A stretch of DNA of 64,000 nt from Pedobacter sp. Leaf170 (GTDB taxonomy: Bacteria; Bacteroidota; Bacteroidia; Sphingobacteriales; Sphingobacteriaceae): assembly GCF_920984665.1 (NCBI RefSeq), contig NZ_CAKLBP010000008.1:98357-162356 (forward strand). The letters run 5' to 3'. The notes beneath the pieces were generated by a model that saw only the letters and a program-made list of their open reading frames with translations, was not told the origin of the DNA and searched no databases. A program made the translations under genes and the position numbers. This document shows positions 16,742-25,060 of this stretch, piece by piece. The first letter of the stretch is position 1. Each line of letters begins with the position of its first letter.

Positions 16742-17331
16742 TTCGTCATTCAAACCCCTAGTTGTAAGGTTGCTTTAAATCAAAGTTTTTATATTTCTCA
16801 AAATTTTGTTTTTTTTTGTCTTAGCCAGACAGGCTCTTTTCTTTTTGATGTCAAAAAGAAACAAAAAACACCGGCTGAAAATTTTTGTTTTGAAGTTTGT
16901 GAATTGGCTCGGTCAGTGCATCCCCAAAAATTTGTTAGGCCGGATTTAAGTAGAACGGAGATTTGTTGCTTGGGCTTAGCTGGTTGGCGAAATTAGTTCT
17001 ACAAATTATTAAACATTGGATTTTTGCGCTCATTTTAAGCTTTCTTAAACAAGCTTAAGTTAAATAGCCCCGACAAAGCGTAAAGCCCGGAATGTAGCGC
17101 AGCGAAATGAGGACTTGAAGCGATGGCGGGATTATCGGAACCGATTAGCACAGATTTTGCGCTTCAAAAGAAAATAACAATGTTTTTTAGAATTCACCTC
17201 ATCGCTAAGATTTGGTATCAAAACCCATAGTTTTAAGATTGCTTTCCAAAGAGTCGGGATAAACTGAGCCTTGCAATGAGGGCCGTACTTAGGTTATGTG
17301 TTATAGTGACTAGTGTAGACCGTGCAAATTT
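16742..17331. other. Gene-free, repeat-rich intergenic region
   Basis: About 590 bases without a credible gene between the PurF-like gene and lysE. They hold a perfect 11-bp-arm palindrome (TTTCTTTTTGA, TG loop, TCAAAAAGAAA, 16838-16861), a GC-richer patch at about 17082-17135 (words GTAGCGCAGCG and AGGACTTGAAGCG) that resembles 59549-59594, and a diverged REP-like copy at 17230-17280. Composition changes abruptly along it, as expected for accumulated repeat debris. Confidence 0.6.
17230..17280 (-). repeat. REP-like element, long-core variant
   Basis: On the minus strand it reads CTCATTGCAAGGC ... GGAAAGCAATCTTAAAAC: the same CATTGC and GCAATCTTAAA ends as copies A and B, but with a longer core between. 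The ends remain complementary (ATTGC/GCAAT). Confidence 0.45.
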
Positions 17332-17967
17332 TTAAACGTAGTAATGGAAATATGTTTTTATAATAAGCCAGGAGGCAAAAATAATAATAATTACACCCGC
17401 AACTTTATTTAATTTTGTAAGCGAATTTTCATTTATCCGGTATCTTAACTTACTCGAATAAAAGCATTTAAATCCATCTACAGTAAGTTGTGTAATCATA
17501 GCGATGATACAACAAACCAACATCTCGTTGAGTTTATTATTAAGTTTTATAGAAATTATGCCACTTACAACTATCCAAAACATAAGTGTTGATGGCGTTA
17601 AGATGCACATTAAGAAACCTTTTAGTACGTAACCCCGTTTGCTGATTTTTTGGATAGCATTATCATGATATTGAACCCTGGTTTTAGCCACCAGGTAATA
17701 AATGCCAACAGCAAGTAAAAACACGCCGCCAATTATACCCACGTACTTATCAAACTTATCTATATTGGCCTGGTAATTAAAAAACTGGCTACCATATAAC
17801 ACAATACCTATTAAAATTATATCGCTAATAATCACTCCCGATGCTAAAGAAAAGCCAGCTTTGAAGCCTCTCTCTATACTGGTTTTAATCATTGCAAAAA
17901 ATACCGGCCCTGTTAAAAACGATGAAATAATCCCTGCCCCTATACCTAACAATATGGCTTCAAACAT
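17332..17967 (-). CDS. LysE-family translocator
   Basis: A 211-residue inner-membrane protein of the LysE/RhtB exporter family, with about six hydrophobic segments. The N-terminal signature IGAGIISSFLTGPVFFAMIKTS contains the conserved Gly-Pro and is followed by ERGFKAGFSLASGVIISD. Such proteins export amino acids or related small molecules; the substrate is unknown. It is divergent from the FucP-like MFS gene (143-bp spacer) and stands alone on its strand. Confidence 0.88.
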   Translation of the reverse strand: MFEAILLGIGAGIISSFLTGPVFFAMIKTSIERGFKAGFSLASGVIISDIILIGIVLYGSQFFNYQANIDKFDKYVGIIGGVFLLAVGIYYLVAKTRVQYHDNAIQKISKRGYVLKGFLMCILTPSTLMFWIVVSGIISIKLNNKLNEMLVCCIIAMITQLTVDGFKCFYSSKLRYRINENSLTKLNKVAGVIIIIFASWLIIKTYFHYYV

Positions 17968-18111
17968 GTATTCTGTTGTTTATGAATATGCGAATATGCA
18001 ATTTATAGATTAACAAATCAACTTTAATTTTGTTACAGGTGCTTACTTAAAATAGCCGTTTTTTAATTTTTTTTTATTTAAGTTTAGCCCCACTAAAACT
18101 AAATTTTAAAA

Positions 18112-19545
18112 ATGAGCAAAGAACAAGTACAAACGAAGTGGGGGCAGTTTATACCCTTGGTTACCGTTTTCTTTTTTTGGGGCTTTGTAGCCGCCAGTAA
18201 CGATATTTTAATACCTGTTTTCAAAAAAGCTTTCGATTTATCTCAAGCAGAAAGTCAGTTGGTTTCATTAGCATTTTATATTGCTTATACTGTGGGGGCA
18301 TTGATTTATAATGGTATTTCTGTGTTAATGAAACAGGATATCGTTAATAAATTAGGCTATAAAAATTCACTGGCTTTGGGTCTGGTTATTTCTGCTGTTG
18401 GTACGTTGTTATTTTATCCGGCAGCAAATACAGGTTCATTTCCATTAATGCTTTCAGGCTTATTTATTGTTGCCTTAGGTTTTTCATTGCAACAAACGGT
18501 TGCTAATCCTTTAGCAATTGCATTAGGCCCAATTAATACTGGCTCGCAGCGTTTAACTTTAGCTGGTGGTATTAATAACTTTGGTACAACCATCGGTCCA
18601 TTGATTGTAAGTTTTGCAATTTTTGGTTCTGCTGCAACTGCAAGCTCTGATATTAGCATAGAAAGCGTAAAAGTTCCTTATCTAATTTTAGGTGTTGCTT
18701 TTATTGCGGTTGCTATTTTCTTAAAATTATCTTCACTACCTGATAGACCAGCTTTGGTAGAAGCCACTACTGAAGAAGTTGGTGCTAAAGGTTCTGCTTT
18801 AAAATATCCACAATTAGTATTGGGTATGATTGCAATTTTTGTATATGTTGGTGTTGAGGTTTCTACAGCAAGTAATTTGCCCGCCTATATGGAAAAAGAT
18901 TTAGGCTTCGCTTTACATGATATTGCACCATATATTTCTCTTTATTGGGCGAGTATGATGATTGGTAGATGGACCGGCGCTGTTGAAGCTTTTACAGATA
19001 ATGTAAGCACACAAAAGATTTTAAGATTTGTTGCGCCATATTTAGCTTTTGGAATTTTCTTAGCCGTTAACGCAATTGCCGACCATGATTTGGCGCCGTT
19101 TTATGTTTATGGCTTAATTATCTTAGTATTAATTATTGCTGACATGGCAAGTAAAGGAAACCCTGCAAGAATGTTGTTGATCTTCTCTGCAATCGGGATC
19201 TTAGCTTTACTAATCGGAATGTTTACAACCGGAATGGTAAGTGTTTACGCAATAACAAGTGTTGGTTTATTCTGCAGTACACTATGGCCATGTATTTTTA
19301 CTTTAGCAGTTAGCGGTTTAGGTAAGCACACAAGTCAGGGAAGCAGTTTCTTAATTATGATGATTATGGGTGGTGGAATTATTAGCTGGCTTCAAGGTGC
19401 AGTTTCTGAAATTACAGGTATCCAATACAGCTATGTTGTAGGTATAATTTGTTTCGCTTATTTAGCTTTCTATGCTTGGAAGGTAAGTGGAATTTTAAGG
19501 TCGCAGGGAATTAGTTTTGATAAAAAACTTTCTGGCGGTCATTAA
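18112..19545 (+). CDS. FucP/GluP-type sugar MFS transporter
   Basis: A 477-residue inner-membrane sugar:H+ symporter of the FHS family (fucose/glucose/galactose permeases) with about 12 membrane segments. The N-terminus TVFFFWGFVAASNDILIPVF is the FHS hallmark, with AFYIAYTVGALIYNGIS, SLQQTVANPLAIALGP (with ALGPINTGSQRLTLAGGINN) and GVEVSTASNLPAYM. A TAAGTTTA -7-like word (18081-18088) lies 23 bases upstream, and a strong terminator follows. Hexose uptake is likely, but the exact sugar is not determinable. Confidence 0.9.
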   Translation: MSKEQVQTKWGQFIPLVTVFFFWGFVAASNDILIPVFKKAFDLSQAESQLVSLAFYIAYTVGALIYNGISVLMKQDIVNKLGYKNSLALGLVISAVGTLLFYPAANTGSFPLMLSGLFIVALGFSLQQTVANPLAIALGPINTGSQRLTLAGGINNFGTTIGPLIVSFAIFGSAATASSDISIESVKVPYLILGVAFIAVAIFLKLSSLPDRPALVEATTEEVGAKGSALKYPQLVLGMIAIFVYVGVEVSTASNLPAYMEKDLGFALHDIAPYISLYWASMMIGRWTGAVEAFTDNVSTQKILRFVAPYLAFGIFLAVNAIADHDLAPFYVYGLIILVLIIADMASKGNPARMLLIFSAIGILALLIGMFTTGMVSVYAITSVGLFCSTLWPCIFTLAVSGLGKHTSQGSSFLIMMIMGGGIISWLQGAVSEITGIQYSYVVGIICFAYLAFYAWKVSGILRSQGISFDKKLSGGH

Positions 19546-19566
19546 CATTTAATAAACTATTTTTAC

Positions 19567-19599
19567 AGCCACAGAAGCTTTTGCTTTTGTGGCTTTTTT
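19567..19599 (+). terminator. Rho-independent terminator after MFS gene
   Basis: 12-bp stem AGCCACAGAAGC / GCTTTTGTGGCT (one G-T pair), TTTT loop, followed by six T. It separates the transporter from the deaminase gene. Confidence 0.88.
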
Positions 19600-19609
19600 A
19601 ATTTTAAGC

Positions 19610-20068
19610 ATGACTGAAAAACCAAGTTTCGATTCAATATTCATGAATCTTGCCACAGAACTGGCAACGCGTTCGCACTGCGTACGTGCTCATGTAGGTG
19701 CTGTATTAACAAAAGATACCCGAATTATTTCTATCGGTTACAATGGACCGCCGGCAGGTACACACAATTGTGATGAGGAATGGCCAGAACATGGTTGTGC
19801 GAGGGATAGCAAAGGTAGTTGTTCTTTAGCCTTACATGCAGAAGAAAATGCAATTCTTTATGCTTCTAAAAATGGTTCAAAGATAGAAGGCTGCACTTTA
19901 TACACTACGTTATCTCCCTGTATTGCTTGTGCCCGCTTAATTTTATCATCAGGAATAAAATTGGTGTACTATTCTAAATCTTATGCAGCCTACAAAGGTT
20001 TAGCGAGTGATGAAGGTGTAGATTTTTTAAGGAAATTTGGGGTAGAGGTGAAGTTGATTGAGCCGTAA
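19610..20068 (+). CDS. dCMP deaminase-family protein
   Basis: A 152-residue zinc-dependent deoxycytidylate/cytidine deaminase-type enzyme (ComEB-like). The zinc site is complete: LHAEENAILYA (His-Ala-Glu) and SPCIACARLIL (PCxxC). An extra Cys/His-rich segment (HNCDEEWPEHGCARDSKGSCS) matches dCMP deaminases. It would produce dUMP for thymidylate synthesis. The ATG at 19610 is chosen because the earlier in-frame GTG (19589) lies inside the terminator hairpin of the MFS gene. Confidence 0.9.
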   Translation: MTEKPSFDSIFMNLATELATRSHCVRAHVGAVLTKDTRIISIGYNGPPAGTHNCDEEWPEHGCARDSKGSCSLALHAEENAILYASKNGSKIEGCTLYTTLSPCIACARLILSSGIKLVYYSKSYAAYKGLASDEGVDFLRKFGVEVKLIEP

Positions 20069-20132
20069 TAAAATCATTTGAAATAATGGTTTTTCTTTGA
20101 ACTTTTGGCTTTTACCTTTCGGCTTAAAATCC

Positions 20133-20140
20133 TATCTTTG
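20133..20140 (+). promoter_or_regulatory. -7 element of guaA promoter (leaderless)
   Basis: TATCTTTG, an exact TAnnTTTG match, ends three bases before the guaA ATG (20144). The predicted transcript would begin at or within a few bases of the start codon. Confidence 0.75.
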
Positions 20141-20143
20141 CCC

Positions 20144-21676
20144 ATGCAAGAAAAAATCATTATCGTCGATTTTGGTTCGCAATTTACACAACTCATAGCC
20201 CGTAGAGTTCGCGAATTAAATATTTACTGTGAAATATATCCATTCAATAACCTTCCTGATATTAACACGCCTGATGTAAAAGGTGTTATCTTTTCTGGTA
20301 GCCCTTATTCTGTTCGTCAGGAAGATGCTCCACAGGTTGATTTAAACAACTTCCACTTTAAGTTTCCTTTACTGGCTGTTTGTTATGGCGCTCAATATAT
20401 TGCTCATAAATCTGGTGGTCAGGTTCAGGCTTCATCAACCAGAGAATATGGCCGTGCAAACCTTAATTTTGTAAATCAGGAGAATAAATTGTTTAAAGGC
20501 ATAAACATCGATTCGCAAGTATGGATGAGTCATGGCGATACGATTACTCAAATGCCTGAAAATGCAGAATTAATTGCAAGTACTGAAAGCGTAAAAGTTG
20601 CAGCTTATCACATTAAGGATTCTGATACTTATGCCATTCAATTCCATCCGGAAGTTACACACAGTATTGATGGTAAAATCCTTTTAGAAAATTTCCTTGT
20701 AGATATTTGTGGATGTAGCCAAGATTGGACTTCTGCCGCTTTTATCGATACAACTATTGAAGAATTAAAGCAAACTTTAGGTAATGATAAGGTTGTTTTA
20801 GGTTTATCTGGTGGTGTAGATAGTAGTGTTGCCGCAGTATTATTGCACAAAGCAATCGGTGCAAACCTGCACTGTATTTTTGTTGATAATGGTTTATTGC
20901 GTAAAGATGAATATACACAAGTGCTTGAGCAATACAAGCACATGGGTTTAAATATTAAAGGTATTGATGCCAAAGACCGTTTTTTAAGTCAATTAGCCGG
21001 TTTAACTGATCCAGAGTTGAAACGTAAAGCTATTGGTCGTGTTTTTATTGAGGTTTTTGATGATGCTGCACACGAGGTTACTGGTGTAAACTGGTTAGGG
21101 CAGGGTACAATCTATCCTGATGTAATCGAATCAATATCTGTTAATGGTCCTTCTGCTACCATAAAATCGCACCATAATGTAGGCGGTTTACCAGATTTTA
21201 TGAAATTGAAAGTTGTTGAGCCATTAAAAACTTTATTTAAAGATGAAGTTCGCCGCGTTGGTAAAGCTTTAGGTATTGATGATGTAATTCTTGGTCGTCA
21301 TCCTTTCCCAGGGCCGGGTTTAGGTATCCGTATATTAGGTGAAGTTACAGCAGAAAAAGTAGCAATTTTGCAGGATGCTGATGCAATTTATATGCATGAA
21401 TTGAAAGCTGCCGGCTTATATGATAAAATTTGGCAGGCGGGTTCTATTTTCCTTCCGGTTCAATCTGTTGGTGTTATGGGCGATGAGCGTACTTACGAGA
21501 ACGTAATTGCACTTCGTGCAGTTGAATCGGTTGATGGTATGACAGCAGATTGGTGTCATTTACCTTATCCGGTTTTAGCAAAAATCTCAAACGAAATTAT
21601 AAATAAGGTTAAAGGAATTAACCGGGTAGTTTATGATATTAGCTCAAAACCACCGGCAACTATCGAGTGGGAATAG
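20144..21676 (+). CDS. guaA: GMP synthase (glutamine-hydrolysing)
   Basis: A 510-residue enzyme converting XMP to GMP. The class I amidotransferase domain has the nucleophile in LLAVCYGAQYIA and the His/Glu in QFHPEVTHS (about 1-190). The ATP pyrophosphatase P-loop is LSGGVDSSVAA, and the C-terminal dimerisation domain ends NRVVYDISSKPPATIEWE, exactly as in the family. The ATG at 20144 is used instead of the upstream TTG at 20105, because a -7 box (20133-20140) lies between them and MQEKIIIVDFGSQFTQL is the canonical N-terminus. Confidence 0.97.
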   Translation: MQEKIIIVDFGSQFTQLIARRVRELNIYCEIYPFNNLPDINTPDVKGVIFSGSPYSVRQEDAPQVDLNNFHFKFPLLAVCYGAQYIAHKSGGQVQASSTREYGRANLNFVNQENKLFKGINIDSQVWMSHGDTITQMPENAELIASTESVKVAAYHIKDSDTYAIQFHPEVTHSIDGKILLENFLVDICGCSQDWTSAAFIDTTIEELKQTLGNDKVVLGLSGGVDSSVAAVLLHKAIGANLHCIFVDNGLLRKDEYTQVLEQYKHMGLNIKGIDAKDRFLSQLAGLTDPELKRKAIGRVFIEVFDDAAHEVTGVNWLGQGTIYPDVIESISVNGPSATIKSHHNVGGLPDFMKLKVVEPLKTLFKDEVRRVGKALGIDDVILGRHPFPGPGLGIRILGEVTAEKVAILQDADAIYMHELKAAGLYDKIWQAGSIFLPVQSVGVMGDERTYENVIALRAVESVDGMTADWCHLPYPVLAKISNEIINKVKGINRVVYDISSKPPATIEWE

Positions 21677-21768
21677 CAACCTGTTATGGGTTGTCTGTTG
21701 TAGGTAGCCTGTATGAGTTAAAGCAATTAATCCGTTCGGTTTAAAGTATAACTGAATTAAATCTAACT

Positions 21769-21808
21769 TATGCTAGCAAGGTGGAATAAACTTTGCTAGC
21801 ATATTTTG
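21769..21808 (+). terminator. Hairpin between guaA and lipoprotein gene
   Basis: A perfect 11-bp stem TATGCTAGCAA (21769-21779) with TTGCTAGCATA (21793-21803), 13-nt loop, then TTTTG. It probably terminates guaA, though the T-run is short. It also contains two NheI-like GCTAGC words, so a protein-binding dyad is possible. Confidence 0.5.
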
Positions 21809-21821
21809 TTAATATATCACT

Positions 21822-23042
21822 ATGGTTGTAAAATTTAGGCATTGGTCTTTAATTCTTGTTATTGCTGTTTTGGCAGCGTGTTCTCCTAAAATAGTTCCAA
21901 CTCCAAAACCTGAAACCGAAAAAAAGACAGAACAAGAAAAGGCGCCTGAGAAGAAAACTGTAAAAAAATTATCTACAGCCAATATTTCTTTATTACTTCC
22001 CTTTAATCTTAATGATGTTAAACTAAAATCGATGAGTAAGGCAGACGCAGAAAAGTATGCTATGCCGATTGATTTTTACCAGGGTTTTAAAATGGGTTTG
22101 GATTCAACCGCATCTTCGGGCTTAAATTTTAACTTAAATGTTTTTGATACACAGGATGATAATACGCAGATTGGTTCACTCTTTAAACTCGAACAATTTA
22201 GGAAAAGCAATTTGGTTGTTGGTCCGGTTTTCCCGGTTGGTGTAAAATACATCTCCAACTATTCAAAACTAAATAATGTGCCTGTAGTATCTCCTTTGGC
22301 AGCTTCTCAGCCATCAGAGTTTAATAATCCTAACCTAATATCTGTTGTAAATAATATCGATTTACATGCAAAAAAGATTGCAACTTACATTAACAAAGCT
22401 GCGAATCCGGCGAGTGCGATTTTAGTGATCATCAACACGAAGAAAACAGAAGATGAGGCTTTTGCAGCACCTATACGTGATTTCTTCAAAAACCAGCAGG
22501 GCAATAAACTTATTATTCAGGAATACAATTCTGCGTTTGCTTTCGAAACAAAGATGATTAAAGGCAAGCAATATATGGTTGTTGTTGCATCTTCTGATAG
22601 GGCTTTTGTTCTGCCAACAATCGAAAAGTTATATAAGCTAAAAAATCTGCCTACCGGAGGTTATGCTATCAATCTTTTCGGACATCCATTATGGAGTAAG
22701 CAAAATTACCCGGCCGATAAGTTACAAAACCTAAATACTATCATTAGTTCTTCTTATAAAATTGATTATAAAAGCTCAAATGTGATTAATTTTATCAAAA
22801 GGTACAGACATAAATATGGCTTTGAACCTGGCGAATATGCATTTAAAGGCTTTGATATTGCCTATTTCTTTGGTAAAGTGTTATCAACCTACGGAACAGA
22901 TTATCTGGAAAACCTAACTAAAGAAAAGTACAAAGGTTTACACAACAATTTCTCCTTTATTCATGATGCGCAATATGGTTATATCAATACCAGTTTGATG
23001 CTGCTTCGCTATAAAAATTTTGCCTTAGACGTTGTTGAGTAA
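21822..23042 (+). CDS. Lipoprotein with a type 1 periplasmic-binding-protein fold
   Basis: A 406-residue protein with a lipoprotein signal (AVLAAC, Cys near residue 20), a Lys/Glu/Pro-rich linker (about 25-50), and then a domain with ISLLLPFNLND, DFYQGFKMGLDS, LVVGPVFPVGVKYISNY, NVPVVSPLAA and EYAFKGFDIAYFFGK. These blocks resemble ABC substrate-binding/LpoA-like type 1 folds. Related Bacteroidetes proteins next to guaA often carry LysM repeats before this domain; none is seen here, and the linker is in their place. The function is unknown; cell-wall or ligand sensing is a guess. It is followed 19 bp later by the RNA methyltransferase gene. Confidence 0.8.
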   Translation: MVVKFRHWSLILVIAVLAACSPKIVPTPKPETEKKTEQEKAPEKKTVKKLSTANISLLLPFNLNDVKLKSMSKADAEKYAMPIDFYQGFKMGLDSTASSGLNFNLNVFDTQDDNTQIGSLFKLEQFRKSNLVVGPVFPVGVKYISNYSKLNNVPVVSPLAASQPSEFNNPNLISVVNNIDLHAKKIATYINKAANPASAILVIINTKKTEDEAFAAPIRDFFKNQQGNKLIIQEYNSAFAFETKMIKGKQYMVVVASSDRAFVLPTIEKLYKLKNLPTGGYAINLFGHPLWSKQNYPADKLQNLNTIISSSYKIDYKSSNVINFIKRYRHKYGFEPGEYAFKGFDIAYFFGKVLSTYGTDYLENLTKEKYKGLHNNFSFIHDAQYGYINTSLMLLRYKNFALDVVE

Positions 23043-23061
23043 CCTTTAAATTAATAGTTTC

Positions 23062-24231
23062 ATGAGAGTAGAGCATCAAATTAAAGCTTTTGAACAAATT
23101 TTATCGAGTTACGACGGCTCAATTCCACTTCATCGTTTTTTACCATCTTATTTCAAACAAAATAAACAAATGGGCTCATCGGATAGGAGATGGGCAACCA
23201 GGCATTTGTATAGTTTTTTTAGGCTTGGTAAAGCGCTGCCCAGTTTAAGTAGCGAATTGCGTTTAAGCATAGCTGATTTTCTGTGTCACGATACTTTGAG
23301 CCTAATTGTAGAAAAGAATTTGCCAGGTCTAGTTGATTATATCCTTAGTCCACTTGAAGAAAAATTAGCCCTAATTGGAGCAGCGTACCCTGATTTTAAT
23401 ATAGCTGATGTTTACCCATTTCAGAATAATCTTTCAGAAAGCGTAAAAAAGGATGAGTTCAATTCATCGTTTTTTATACAGCCCGATTTATTTATTAGGG
23501 TAAAAGAGGAAGCTTCTATTGAAGTTAAAAATCAATTAGATAGCGCAGGTATAGGTTTTAAGGTGATTTCTGAAACGGCTATCGCACTAGCAAACGGTAC
23601 TAAATTAGAAACGGTATTAACCAATGGTAAATATCAGGTTCAGGATTTATCCTCACAACAAACAGGCTCGTTTTTTAAGCCACAAAAGTGGGATAAATGG
23701 TGGGATTGCTGTGCAGCATCTGGAGGAAAAACCTTATTGCTTCACAGTTTGGAGCCAGTTGTTGAATTATTGGTAACTGATTTAAGAGAAAGCATTCTAA
23801 CCAATTTAGATGAGCGTTTTGCCCAGGCCGGAATAAGAAAATACCACAAAAAAGAACTCGATTTGCTTAAAAATAACGATCAGATTTTGCATCATTACGC
23901 ATTTGATGGAATTATTTTAGATGCACCTTGCACAGGTTCGGGTACATGGGGCAGAACTCCTGAAATGCTGACGTATTTTGAAGAAAAGAAGATTAATCAG
24001 TTCGCTTCTATTCAGAAATCTATAGTTAATAATGTTATAAAATATCTAAAGCCAGGTAAGCCACTTATATACATTACTTGTTCAGCTTTTGCTGCAGAAA
24101 ATGAGGATGTTATTAAACACATTACCGAGAATTTGCCTTTAACGCTAGAATCTATGGAATTGATTAAAGGTTACGAAAACAAGGCAGATACAATGTTTGT
24201 GGCAAGATTAATTAGAAAAGAACAAGATTAA
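23062..24231 (+). CDS. RsmB/NOP-family RNA (cytosine-5) methyltransferase
   Basis: A 389-residue SAM-dependent RNA methyltransferase. Motif I is WDCCAASGGKTLLL, motif IV LDAPCTGSGTWGRTPE and motif VI YITCSAFAAENEDVI, so both catalytic cysteines of the m5C family are present. The N-terminal 150 residues form a divergent NusB-like helical region (GSSDRRWATRHLYSFF). The RNA target (probably rRNA) is not determinable; the sequence is distinct from classical RsmB/RsmF. Confidence 0.88.
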   Translation: MRVEHQIKAFEQILSSYDGSIPLHRFLPSYFKQNKQMGSSDRRWATRHLYSFFRLGKALPSLSSELRLSIADFLCHDTLSLIVEKNLPGLVDYILSPLEEKLALIGAAYPDFNIADVYPFQNNLSESVKKDEFNSSFFIQPDLFIRVKEEASIEVKNQLDSAGIGFKVISETAIALANGTKLETVLTNGKYQVQDLSSQQTGSFFKPQKWDKWWDCCAASGGKTLLLHSLEPVVELLVTDLRESILTNLDERFAQAGIRKYHKKELDLLKNNDQILHHYAFDGIILDAPCTGSGTWGRTPEMLTYFEEKKINQFASIQKSIVNNVIKYLKPGKPLIYITCSAFAAENEDVIKHITENLPLTLESMELIKGYENKADTMFVARLIRKEQD

Positions 24232-24264
24232 AAATAATCGCTAAGGAGTCAATAGAATTTTTGA

Positions 24265-24372
24265 CTAAGAATGCTCTACCTTAGATTTAAGATTCTTTTT
24301 GATGTATTTTATGAGTTCAATAATTATTGAAAGCACACCAATTATTAAAGTATATTCTTCAAAGCCGTTCAT
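24265..24372 (-). CDS. Possible 35-residue single-pass membrane microprotein
   Basis: A short frame encoding MNGFEEYTLIIGVLSIIIEL then IKYIKKNLKSKVEHS: a short acidic N-terminus, one hydrophobic segment (about 8-23) and a basic tail, a credible positive-inside small membrane protein. AGAAAGG lies seven bases before the ATG, a good Shine-Dalgarno-like spacing. It follows marC on the same strand after 52 bp, so co-transcription is possible. I recognise no family. It is too short for length-based gene calling. Confidence 0.4.
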   Translation of the reverse strand: MNGFEEYTLIIGVLSIIIELIKYIKKNLKSKVEHS

Positions 24373-24424
24373 TATTTAGCCTTTCTATTTAGATAAATAT
24401 ACTCATATTTTGTTACAAGTTGTA

Positions 24425-25006
24425 TTACAGGCCTGTATTATTTCTAAATAATTTTATTGCAATAGCTAATAAAATCACCCCAAAAGCTTTACGTAAAATA
24501 TTAAGTCCGGATTTGCCAAATAGCTTTTCTAATCGATTGGTATTCTTTAAAACGAAATAAACAAATAAAATATTAAGCAATATGCCCACTAAAATATTTT
24601 GTGTTTGATATTCTGTTTTTAACGATAAAAGGGTTGTCATAGTTCCTGCACCTGCTATTAGCGGAAATGCCAGTGGTACAATAGACACGGTTTCAGGCGC
24701 TTCTTCCTTAAAAATTGTTAAACCTAAAACCATTTCCATCGCAATAAAAAAGATTACAAAAGAGCCGGCAATTGCAAAAGATTCTACATCAAGTCCGATT
24801 ACTTTTAATAAAGATTCTCCTAAAAAAAGGAACAAAATCATCAAACCTGCTGCAACTAATGAAGCTTTTTCTGATTCAATATGCCCAGCCTTGCGGCGTA
24901 ACTGAATAATAACCGGTATCGATCCTAATATATCAATGATGGCGAAAAGCACCATTGTAGTGGTTAAAATCTGATTTAAATCGAACTTCATAAAATCAAG
25001 TTTCAT
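24425..25006 (-). CDS. MarC-family integral membrane protein
   Basis: A 193-residue inner-membrane protein with about six hydrophobic segments. ATTMVLFAIIDILGSIPVII-like TTTMVLFAIIDILGSIPVI, ESLLKVIGLDVESFAIAGS and PLAFPLIAGAGTMTTLLS are the MarC family hallmarks. MarC was named for multiple antibiotic resistance but is not shown to confer it; the function is unknown. A TACCTTTG -7 element lies 16 bases upstream, which supports the start at 25006 over the internal Met at residue 6. Confidence 0.92.
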   Translation of the reverse strand: MKLDFMKFDLNQILTTTMVLFAIIDILGSIPVIIQLRRKAGHIESEKASLVAAGLMILFLFLGESLLKVIGLDVESFAIAGSFVIFFIAMEMVLGLTIFKEEAPETVSIVPLAFPLIAGAGTMTTLLSLKTEYQTQNILVGILLNILFVYFVLKNTNRLEKLFGKSGLNILRKAFGVILLAIAIKLFRNNTGL

Positions 25007-25022
25007 ATTGAGTTATTTTTAA

Positions 25023-25030
25023 CAAAGGTA
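25023..25030 (-). promoter_or_regulatory. -7 element of marC promoter
   Basis: Minus-strand TACCTTTG, an exact TAnnTTTG match, 16 bases before the marC start. Confidence 0.6.
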
Positions 25031-25060
25031 TGGCATTTTGATTTATTCAATACAGTTAAT

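Noticed and set aside
16667..16996. A 109-codon open frame containing RHCEARSNLK
   Set aside because: The peptide is the translation of the REP-like element, a known kind of spurious ORF; the rest has no homology I recognise and crosses a palindrome.
20105..20143. TTG start for guaA 13 codons upstream
   Set aside because: The promoter box lies between it and the canonical ATG, and the added residues do not fit GMP synthase.
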